From Siphonodentalium dalli (lineage: Eukaryota; Mollusca; Scaphopoda; Gadilida; Siphonodentaliidae): a DNA stretch of 64,000 bases. Both the position numbers and the translations under genes were made by a program. This document shows, one piece after another, positions 55,715-64,000 of the stretch. The stretch lies in NCBI GenBank assembly GCA_032622095.1, contig CP136068.1, positions 150,115,365 to 150,179,364 of the forward strand. The letters are read 5' to 3'. Position 1 is the stretch's first letter. The number at the start of each line of letters is the position of its first letter. Below the pieces are notes generated by a model. That model was given only the letters and a program-made list of their open reading frames with translations. It searched no databases and was not told where the DNA came from.

Positions 55715-56014
55715 CAGTAATGCTCTAATTAATCGACTGCTTAACCACAGCATAATTATCGGTAACTTTTCAGGATTTAGTCGGAAATATGGCTTGTTGC
55801 CATTCATCGGAAAGCTCTCAGTTGAGAGCTTTCCGATGAATGGCAACAAGCCATATTTCCAACTAAATCCTGAAAAGTTACCCATAATTCTGCTGGGTAA
55901 CTTTTCGGGGAGAGCTTTCCGATGAATGGCAACAAGCCATATTTCCGACTAAATCCTGAAAAGTTACCCATAATTATGCTGTGGTTAAGGAGTCGATTAC
56001 TTAGAGCATTACTG
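55715..56014. mobile_element. Family A MITE with a duplicated right arm
   Basis: TA-flanked, 300 bp. After one full hairpin the segment GAGAGCTTTCCGATGAATGG to CCCATAATT is repeated, joined by TGCTGGGTAACTTTTCGGG. The subgroup with CTCTAATTAATCG. Confidence 0.7.
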
Positions 56015-56093
56015 TATATTAAAGTATATTTTTGCACTACCTGTTGTTTTACTGTCCTTTTTATTGCATCTCGAATCATTTTGTCTCGGGTTT

Positions 56094-56745
56094 GTTATGC
56101 CCCCGATCTCCGATGGAGATTTGGGGGTATATAGTGGGTCCTTCCGTCCGTCCGTCCTTCTGTCTGTCCGTCCGTCCGTACGAACGTTTCAACTCATAAC
56201 TTTGGTTTCGCTAACTCAATTCAGTTGATCTTTGGTATGCTAATAGACCAGCCGGGGGGACAAGATTTCCCCATAACTGCGGTTTCGTCCGCCCATTTTT
56301 TCCAGAGTTACACCCCTTTTTGGACTTAGAAAATTCAGTTTTCTGTGGCATACGAACGTTTAAACTCATAACTTTGGTTTCGCTAATTCAATTCAGTTGA
56401 TCTTTGGTATGCCAATAGACCAGCCGGGGGGACAAGATTTCCCCATAGCCGTGGTTTCGTCCGCCCATTTTTTCCAGAGTTACGCCCCTTTTTGGACTTA
56501 GAAAATTCAGGTTTTTCTGCTACTTTTTTTGGTTTCCAGATGATAACTTGATTTTGGATTGTTTATTTGCAAAACACATTTTTTTGTGTATTACCAATAT
56601 CGCAATACAGGTCAAGGTAACATTTCGGTTCAATCGGATAATTTTTGTGAGAGTTATGACCCTTTTTCGACTTAAAAAATTCAGTTTTTTTTTTAGAAAA
56701 TTCAGTTTTCCTTCTATTTTTGTGGCACCATACCAAATTTGAAGC
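56094..56745 (+). repeat. Family G element
   Basis: Begins TGTTATGCCCCCGATCTCCG with the hairpin GATCTCCGATGGAGAT, then GTCCGTCCGTCC at 56143-56178, then two units of about 190 bp (ACTCATAACTTTGGTTTCGC; GACCAGCCGGGGGGACAAG) and a degenerate third. No gene. Confidence 0.55.
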
Positions 56746-57024
56746 TAATATAGAACAACATGTGGCACTTGTTTATTCTTCAGGATTATCTTCACCAGTC
56801 GATTTTTGTTTTCGAAGACCTTTTGCTAAGTCTTTAAAAGGACAAAACTTCGCTGTTGTTAAATTTTGACCTTTCTTGTAATTCATTGCTTATAATATGC
56901 CAGTCCTGTTCTCTTGATTATTCTTCTGTTCGTGACAATTCAGGTATATTTGCTATCACGATTTGTGGTTCTTTGATGCCAAAATTCCATTTGGTTCTTT
57001 ATATGCATAATTTACAGGTGTTTT

Positions 57025-57450
57025 AAAGGTACTCAATCCGATTTGATGGCCCAATATAATCAGATTCCAACAACAATAGCAACATTTTTAGAAATGCTGC
57101 TTCAGTTATCAGAATCGATTAATTGCCCAAAAATAATGCTAACTTCTGTCAACTATGGTATAAAATTGCCCGAAACATGTTATTTACCAACATGTTTTGG
57201 CCTTATTATCAACACAAAGCCTCTTGATTTTAGAGTTATCCATCTTCATCCGCAATTTGGTCCGAGACCGTTGGCTCGTCAACTTTTTACTGGGCCACTG
57301 ATAAGTCTCGACGGTGAAAAATAATAGATTTCAGAAATTGATATCTAATAACAGTTTGATAGGTGGGTTCCTTGACTCAAATAAAATATTTTTTACCCCT
57401 GAATCCAAATAAATAGTAATTGAGGGGCGCTTAATAGATTTTTCGTCTTT
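57025..57450 (+). mobile_element. Family F element
   Basis: Begins TTTTAAAGGTACTCAATCCG. The right end is worn (GCGCTTAATAGATTTTTCG). The interior order matches the copies at 33446 and 38816. Confidence 0.55.
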
Positions 57451-58719
57451 AAGTTATGTCCTATTATCAATTGAACTAAATTTAGATAGATCAGCCCCCC
57501 CTTTAAATTCCCATGGTGATCCCATTACAAATTTATAAAGGAGCAGAATGTAGCGATGCCAATGCAGGTTAATTAACGTGCACTGTGATTGGATAAAACA
57601 AAATATGTGATGTTGTTTGTCTTCTTTATTGGATACATAGGCAACACACATAAGTAACTACACATGTTATTGACTATTTTGTCGCAAGTTTAGTACATTA
57701 TTACTGCTACACGACCCGTGAACAAGTTGAAACTCTGTTGAGTTTTCGTTCGCCCTATTGATGCTATGGCAGGGTTCTCGCTGGCCGGGAAATTCTTTTG
57801 GCCAATATTTTGCACATTTTTCATAAAGTTGCGCCAAATTGAATAACCTAAATATGGGATCAGCGAGAAAATATAATCTGAAACTACGATAAATTGGACA
57901 ATGGAAATGTGCACGTATGGGAATCGCAAAATATGAAAGACAGTAATGCCCTAAATAATAGACTCCTTAACCCTTTGAACCCTGGCGCCCCACATTGATC
58001 GACACCCTGACCCGGGGCTCTCAGTGGTATTTCCGCTTAAATTAGACAGTGTCTAGTAGCATGGTGTTGATTATGTTCAAATTGCGACACCGGTCTGAAA
58101 CTTTACAGGTTTTTCCCCCATAGATCAGCGATCATTATAAGATCGCGAGACTTTGCCTCGCGGAAACTCCTTGGTAACGGTTGCTAGGCAACTACCTGGA
58201 ATTGACTGGAAAATGTAAATATAGCTTATAGCGTCGTAATTCAACCCCAGTGATTGCGGTTTTTGATGCAGCTAATACCCTAACGTGAAATTTGAGATAT
58301 ACCCGACCAGAATAGTGAACCAAATATTCCATTTAAGGGTAGCAACGGTTGCTAAGGCCTAAAAAAAAATACATTTGTTTCCCCTAACGGAGCTGAAAAA
58401 TATAGGTGCGGGCGGGCGGGATTATTATTTTTTTTATTTTTTTTATTTTTTTTAAATCTCCCAAAAGTTCTCACTTTCCCATGACGTATATATACATGTC
58501 AGGTGTGATTTGAATGCTGGGAGCATCATATTATGATATTGGAAGGAGATCAACAAGACACAACTTCACAAGGCATAAAATAGAATAGCATAGTATTAAT
58601 TTATTTGTATTTAAAATCACAAAGTACAATAAAAAAGTAAATATTCAATACCAATTCAATCAAAAATATCCTATACCAACATATGCTACCATTTTCACTT
58701 TAAAAGTGTTTAAAATATT

Positions 58720-60115
58720 ATTTGAGATCACAATCGGCCGATTCAGGTGCCGATTCCGATTATTGTAATAATTATATAGAATATTTATATGTGTTATATA
58801 ATACTTAGAATTAGAAGCAAGCAACAACCGTAGTAATATGCCAGTACACAGTATACATAAGTATACGTTTGGGTAAGTATATAGGTAGGTATGGGCGGAC
58901 TTGTGATCGAATACAGGCACATGTCCTGCAGAGGGTGTGGTACGGGGCCTCGGTGTATTTATTGTAATGTATTGTATTGTATCGACGAATCGACGACGCA
59001 ATGCATTACCCATGTATTCTAAGCTATTCCACAACAAATAGTTTGAAAGTTTTATGTAGCCACGTGCATGACGACATATCCACGGCCAGTTTTTGATAAC
59101 AATTCATCAAACGGCATTTTACTTTGATCCCAATTCAAAGACATCACATCAAAGGAAATGACCCGACTGAACTAGTTGCAAGTTACAACATGTTCATGTC
59201 AATTTCGCAGACACAATTTGATTGTCGATTTCGGCATGGTCATCAAAATAATCATTGGTGGTGACCTATACGTGACGTCACACGAGGCTGACTGGATGGA
59301 ATGACATTGTCTTCGACTATTTAAAGTTAATCATTAATGGAAAGTTGTGTTGGGTGAAAGACTTAAAATATTAATTAGATAGTAAAATTAATAAATAAAT
59401 TTCGTTAATTCTTTTTAATATCTGACTATTATTGCTTTTACAGTTTTTATTCCTGCGTCCTGACAACTGATATATACACATGTTATAATATGCTCAATTT
59501 AATTGAACAAACGATGAAGTCAGCTGCGCAATTAAATGTCACGTGACATGCACTTTCGGTTTCTACAGTTTATACCTGTTTTACGCTGTGTGTACTATAT
59601 AGATAGATTTGTTGTGCTGCGTATGCATACATTTTGATTTTTTATAGTCTGACACACATAAATCAAAATGTCTACACGTTGACGAACAATAAAGTTACGT
59701 ATCGGCGTACATGAGTCCCATGATATGTAATGTGTGAACATCATCATATAATTTATGACTACGCGCTATCACGGCGTCATCATCGCAGCCTGGCTCTAAC
59801 CCAAAGTGTCGCGTTCTTCCCGGCGATCCCCACTGTAATATATTGTTCAAACATCGACTCAGGTACGGCCGGTGTATTGAAGAGGAGATGGCTGTATATC
59901 AAGTTTGTGTTTGGTAAATCACTTTCCCCATGTTTAATGGTCATTTATTCAACAAAACATTGTCATATTTAAAACAGTTTATTGAAGAAAAACAAGCACC
60001 TGATTTCTATTTAGACAATCGGAAATGCCGATGTTGAAACTAGAGTACCGATTGTCATCCGATGGGCCACAATAGGCCGATTCCGATTGTCGTTCCCGAT
60101 TATCGGCTCATCACT
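58720..60115. mobile_element. Probable fourth layer: another hAT-like element
   Basis: The right end reads CCGATTATCGGCTCATCACTAG with GGCCGATTCCGATTGTCG; the left end GATCACAATCGGCCGATTC and GCCGATTCCGATTATTG. These loosely inverted GATTCCGATT-rich ends resemble hAT termini. The right boundary coincides with the point where the 48.2-kb homology stops (60110). No clear target duplication, no transposase. Confidence 0.4.
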
Positions 60116-60272
60116 AGAAAGATTTAAACGAAAACGATGTATTTTTTTATTTTCCGTGGGCGCCACCATTTTACGAAATGCGTCCGGACGTCGATTCATT
60201 AGAAACGGGGCCTATTATAAAGCGACGAACTGAGACAAACAGCGTCGGCAGCTATTTTCTTTTATTTTCGAA
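60110..60272 (-). repeat. Inverted copy of the 48168-48330 segment
   Basis: Reverse complement of the 48.2-kb segment with small differences (ATGGTGGCGCCCACGG against ATGGCGCGCCCACGG). It lies inside the third-layer element, next to the probable fourth-layer insertion. Confidence 0.7.
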
Positions 60273-61708
60273 AAAAAAAAAATTAAAACATAATTTGGGT
60301 GCGGGAGGTTTTAATAGGTGCGGGCGGGTTAGGGGAAACAAAGTTATTTTTTTTTTAGGCCTAAGCAAATACCACAAATGATCGAATGACATCATTGCAC
60401 TAACCATTCAGTGGTATGTTTTGCCTTAATTTAGACAGTGTCTAGTCGCATGGTGTTGGTTATGTTCAAAGGGGACACCTACCTGAAACTGTGCAGGCAT
60501 GCTATGCATGCATGGACCACTGATCATTGTAAGATCGGGAGTCTTTGCCACCCGATCTCGCCTTAGACACTGTTACTAGGAAACTACCCGAAATTTGCAG
60601 GATAAACAAATTCTAGCTTATAATGTTGTAATTATACATCAGCAAATTGCGTTTCGATGCAACCAATATCCTAATGTGAAATTTAAGATATACCTGACCA
60701 TGCGCGAGTAAGTCAACTTGATATGCGATAGACTTTTTTCTGCATGTGGCATAACAGAGACTGCTATTACAGAGACCAGAAACAACGTAATTTCCCGTAA
60801 CATATCGTGGCCCCATTGTTCAAGTAAGCTGTCTAGATTGTGTCTACTGTACTAACATGTGAAACATGCAACAAAATGTCATATATAGCGCCACATTTCA
60901 CTTAAACGCATTCAAAAAAATTAATTATAGCCTGCGCGCATGCGCATATTTTCCGACCCGTTTCTAGTGGGCAGCCAATCCATATACACACATTTGCCAG
61001 CGCTGACTTCAATACGCCCATTTAAATATATATATTAGTGGGTATGTCGTGTATAAGTACGTTATAAACCATTTATTTGTCATTGCGCTAGTCTGCGCAT
61101 GCGCGAATAAATCAACTTGATATGCGATCGACCCTTCCCCATATGTAGCAGAACACTCTGGAACACTGGTTAATATATGCAAGGGTATTTAAACTGAAAT
61201 TGTGTGTCTAAATTATGTCTGTTCTGTACACACACGAGGAACACAAAATTACATGCCGTAAATATAGAGGCACAGTTCGCTTAAAATATTGTATGTTTTT
61301 GTAGATTATATGCTATGCGCATAAATTTCTACCCGATACTAGCGGTCAACCATTCCATATGCACCATGGGCGCCGCTGACATATGTGGGGGCAATTTAAA
61401 TATAAATCAGTGGGTCTGACGCTCGTTATACTATATATAAATTTGCTACCGAAATATCGGTGTTACGGGATATAGTCACGGTCCGTTTGCACCTAAATAT
61501 CGGTGTTACGGGTTCAAAGGGCTAACCACAGCAGAATTATGGGTAATTTTTCAGGATTTAGTCGGAAATATGGCTTGTTGCCATTCATCGGAAAGCTCTC
61601 GATGAGAGCTTTCCGATTAATGGCAACAAGCCATATTTCCGACTAAATCCTGAAAAATTACCCATAATTCTGCTGTGGTTAAGGAGTTGATTATTTACGG
61701 CATTACTG

Positions 61709-62143
61709 TAGGTCTAATCGGCCAAGTACATCAAAGCAGTAAAGTGTTGTCACTTGATTAAGAAAGTACACCATTCTAGCATTTAACAATCATTGTTTTG
61801 ATAAGTAAGCATGCGTGACTTCAGATAATTATTATTCATGCACAGACGAGGAACTTCTGATTACCTGATAAAGGTTTAAGGGTTTCATGGAGATCTGATG
61901 ATAATTTGAGAGGTGATTGTTGATATAGCCTTGAAACTGTTTGGTTAAAACAGTTGGCTGAGTGAAATTTAGCCATTATCCAAAAGAAATTACATTTGGC
62001 CAATTTGATCACCGACGGTGTGAACCCTGTATTAGGGTAAAAAAAAAATTGGGCCTAGAAATTCTGATTTGCGTGAACAGGAGACGACAAAAAATACACC
62101 CCAAATTTTGTGCCCTGTCACAATCTATGTTCTATCTCTCTAG
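61709..62143. other. Probable intron before the Myb-like exon
   Basis: No repeats or other exon recognised. The last 25 bases (CTATGTTCTATCTCTCTAG) form a good polypyrimidine tract and acceptor. Confidence 0.4.
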
Positions 62144-62321
62144 GTTGCTGAAAAAGATTGGATGATACCGTTGATACGTAGAACTCCATGGTCATCAGAA
62201 GAGAATTATTGTCTGATAAAGTGGGTCTATTGCTCAGGGGGATTACCAAATACAGGTGTGAGTGCTTTCTGGAAAGAGTGCAGTCAGCAAATGGCAAAGT
62301 GCTTTAGTACCATACGCAATG
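62144..62321 (+). CDS. Myb/SANT-like domain exon
   Basis: A strong acceptor (TTCTATCTCTCTAG) precedes and a consensus donor (AATG|GTAAGA) follows. The 178-base exon enters in phase 0 and leaves in phase 1: VAEKDWMIPLIRRTPWSSEE, then YCLIKWVYCSGG, then SAFWKECSQQMAKCFSTIRN. The PW-S-x-E-E start of helix 1, the later conserved Trp and the FW before a final helix follow the Myb/SANT pattern of regularly spaced tryptophans, used for DNA or histone binding. The phase matches the exon at 54938-55076, about 7 kb upstream, so the two may be consecutive exons of one gene. A Harbinger-type transposon Myb protein is the alternative; no transposase lies nearby. Confidence 0.6.
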
Positions 62322-62347
62322 GTAAGACCAGATAAATAAAAATACTA

Positions 62348-62528
62348 CAGTAATGCCCAAAGTAATTGACCACTTAACCACAGCAGAATTATGGGTAATT
62401 TTTCAGGATTTAGTCGGAAATATGGCTTGTTGCCGATGAATGGCAACAAGCCATATTTCCGACTAAATCCTGAAATATTACCCATAATTCTGCTATGGTT
62501 AAGTGGTCAATTACTTTGGGCATTACTG
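62348..62528. mobile_element. Family A MITE, short-loop variant
   Basis: TA-flanked, 181 bp. Ends read CAGTAATGCCCAAAGTAATT, so terminus and hairpin both vary. The central CATCGGAAAGCTCT hairpin is gone, leaving TTGTTGCCGATGAATGGC. It begins 27 bases after the Myb-like exon, inside its intron. Confidence 0.65.
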
Positions 62529-62572
62529 TATAAGCACCTCCCTCAGGCATTAGTTCTATCAGTCTCCAGTAT

Positions 62573-62610
62573 GTTAACCCTTCCATGACTGGAGCTTCCT
62601 GAAAATTTGT
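62573..62610. mobile_element. Left end of a family C element
   Basis: TTAACCCTTCCATGACTGGA and GCTTCCTGAAA match the terminus seen at 41224 and mirrored at 10140. The rest is missing. Confidence 0.5.
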
Positions 62611-63543
62611 GAAAACCCATGTGCGAATAGAAAAAAATCAAACATACACAAGAGGGCGCTGTGTAAACGCTGTATTGTTCATCCAACCATGATGCAATGC
62701 CCTCCTGTGTCTGTTTGATTTTGTCTATTGGTTTGACTGTTTGATTTTCATGTTTGATTCGTATTGTCATATATTCATAGAAATGCTATCAAAATGAAAT
62801 TGATGTATATTAAATTTACAATAGCTGTATTAGACTGTATCATTGCTGTATTAGAATTTATTTTAACTTTTTGGTTGGAATATAAGCACTATTGAATTGA
62901 AATAGAACTTTAATTCTGCATCTTTCAACATTGATTAGAAAACGATATATATTAGAATGAAATTGTCTCATATTGAATATAAGAAAGACTTTTGGTTTGG
63001 AAATGAACACCATTGGAAATAATATATTGATTGAGAAAAGGTTGCTATTAAAATGGAATATGGGTAAATATCTGAAAAGTGTACAATTTGATGTTATAAC
63101 CATTGGTCTTAAAATTACAGAAATTTGTGCAACAGGAGAAAACCAAATAATAATTGTCCATGGTACCATGATAATTTTAGGATGATATTCTGACCAAAAA
63201 AAATAAAATTGCCAACAACACTTTGATTAGCCAGTTCTTGTCAATGAAGATCACCAAAGTCAGCAGTCATCGCTTTTCATCACAAGAAGGAAATTCAATA
63301 TAATCCATTTGGAAAAAAAAGAAGTATGTTTTATATTTGTTGTTTGCTATTTTGCAAGCCCCCCCCCCCCCCCCATTCAGGCCATGGTCAACTTCATTAA
63401 ATTTGCCACATATAACATATCAGAAATTGATAGCACAGTTTTGTTCAAAATAAAGACCATTAATTGAAGTCTGGTGTTATACAGCTTCTAGCTACCGGTA
63501 TGTCTTAATGGAAAAAGTCACATTACATGTGACCTACTAGTAT
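62611..63543. other. No gene recognised
   Basis: AT-rich; 62810-63110 is made of loosely repeated TTGAAATAGAA/ATTGGAAATAATA-like phrases (about 20-30 bases, degenerate). Confidence 0.35.
63359..63374 (+). repeat. Poly-C run of 16
   Basis: Sixteen C on the + strand. Confidence 0.85.
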
Positions 63544-63792
63544 TGAAGAGTCAAATGGATACGAATGATTTGGTATTCCGATTTGATTCAAAATAAGATT
63601 GTATACTATATTTCCAACAAGAGTCACATCAGAGATGCAGAGACTAGTCTTGGTGGCTACAGCAAATCTTTTGATATTTATTCCAAGTTATCCCACCAAC
63701 AAGCAAAACAGTTGCATACTCTCAATATAAATCACAGACAGACCAATTTATACAGGGCGACTTGTGAAAACCCAAACCTATTCTTTATCTGA
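63544..63792 (+). CDS. Open frame, unknown product
   Basis: About 82 codons including WYSDLIQNKIVYYISNKS, HIRDAETSLGGYSKSF and TCENPNLFFI, ending TGA. Even composition but no splice evidence and no family match. It could be a further exon of the Myb-like gene or a chance frame. Confidence 0.2.
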
Positions 63793-63914
63793 ATCAGCCT
63801 ATGAGTACAATTGTATCCATCTGTTGATGCCCACCAGTCGAGTGCCAGCCAGAGTGTTGACCTTGCCAAACATGGTTTGAGTTTTTGCAGAAGATGCAAA
63901 TATATATATATATA

Positions 63915-64000
63915 TAGAAAATATGCGCATGCGCGCAGGCTATAATTCATTTTAGAAATGCATTTAAGTGAAATGTAGCGCTATATATGACACATGGTTG
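63915..64000 (-). repeat. Start of another copy of the 60.9-kb repeat, inverted
   Basis: GAAAATATGCGCATGCGCGC to AAGTGAAATGTAGCGCTATA is the reverse complement of 60880-60955 with few differences. The copy continues beyond the window, so the piggyBac-type family at 57967 has at least one more member next door. Confidence 0.6.

Larger units (their letters stand above)
58355..60364. mobile_element. Third layer: 2-kb element with 8-bp target duplication
   Basis: Inverted ends AAAAAAATACATTTG, TTTGTTTCCCCTAAC and GTTAGGGGAAACAAAG enclose 58363-60356. AGGCCTAA lies outside both (58355-58362 and 60357-60364), as expected for hAT-type transposons. Subterminal GGTGCGGGCGGG occurs at both ends. The minus-strand interior includes the segment shared with 48168-48330. 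Confidence 0.65.
57967..61525. mobile_element. piggyBac-type element inserted in the family A copy
   Basis: TTAA (57967-57970) precedes CCCTTTGAACCCTGGCG, and ACGGGTTCAAAGGG is followed by CTAA (61522-61525), a once-mutated TTAA. In uninterrupted family A copies this spot reads CTCCTTAACCACAGC, so the empty site is known. Inside, about 270 bp at 58030-58330 are repeated directly at 60405-60705 (TTTAGACAGTGTCTAGT), and 60690-61050 is echoed at 61080-61440 (CAACTTGATATGCGAT). No transposase is recognised. Confidence 0.7.
57941..61708. mobile_element. Family A MITE split by a 3.55-kb insertion
   Basis: The left end CAGTAATGCCCTAAATAATA and ACTCC lie at 57941-57966; the element resumes at 61526 with CCACAGCAGAATTATGGG and ends GGCATTACTG at 61708. 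This outer MITE is the oldest layer of a four-layer nest. Confidence 0.7.

Noticed and set aside
58660-59037. 125-codon minus-strand frame
   Set aside because: Low-complexity AT-rich transposon interior; no motif, probably chance.

Overview
The window looks like part of a eukaryotic nuclear genome, from a marine invertebrate and most probably a mollusc. Three things point there. The coding sequence is split into short exons with GT/AG splice sites and AATAAA signals. A tRNA-derived SINE carries the conserved 3' domain and tail typical of the molluscan V-SINE/RUDI type. A secreted DUF4773-type cysteine protein is present, in a background of AT-rich, highly repetitive DNA with TATACCCCC/GTCCGTCCG elements, Helitrons and many MITEs. 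I see no bacterial operon, CRISPR array or intact rRNA operon. Assignments rest on reading the sequence; no database search was possible.

Genes. The best-supported gene is on the + strand: three phase-compatible exons (8858-9603, 10441-10498, 30157-30404) encode the C-terminal part of a secreted DUF4773-type protein, with a polyadenylation signal at 30465. Its last intron is 19.7 kb and full of transposons. The N-terminal (signal peptide) exon was not found. A second + strand gene may lie at the right end: an exon with a 12-residue tandem duplication (54938-55076) and a Myb/SANT-like exon (62144-62321) have good splice sites and compatible phase. Weaker exon-like frames are at 1-108, 25145-25284, 40525-40728, 48364-48711, 50336-50530, 53116-53391 and 63544-63792.

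Mobile DNA fills most of the rest. I name families by letter. A (14 copies): near-perfect palindromes of about 210 bp ending CAGTAATGCCCTA, flanked by TA. B, C, D and related: piggyBac-type MITEs flanked by TTAA; most of them carry one shared nested hairpin module. B' carries the same hairpins but has TA-flanked ends. E: hAT-type MITEs with 8-bp target duplications, about 14 copies. F: five copies ending TTAAAGGTACTCAATCC. G: TATACCCCC or TATGCCCCC elements with internal repeats, one of them shown by a paralogous empty site to have inserted between A and T without target duplication. There are also three Helitrons (two in perfect head-to-tail tandem), a 1.5-kb hAT with an 8-bp duplication, a foldback element, a decayed non-LTR retrotransposon, a GIY-YIG fragment and the SINE.

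Layout. 0-8.8 kb: MITEs and SINE. 8.8-30.5 kb: the DUF4773 gene. 31-44 kb: dense MITE clusters, including a 5S-rRNA-derived LTR-like element nested in a family A palindrome (35683-35893). 44-52 kb: LINE remnant, Helitron, foldback, hAT. 53-64 kb: exon candidates and a four-level nest of transposons (57.9-61.7 kb). The most unusual items are the 5S-bearing LTR-like element, the hairpin module shared by different transposon classes, the tandem Helitrons and the sequon-rich N-terminal region of the DUF4773 protein.
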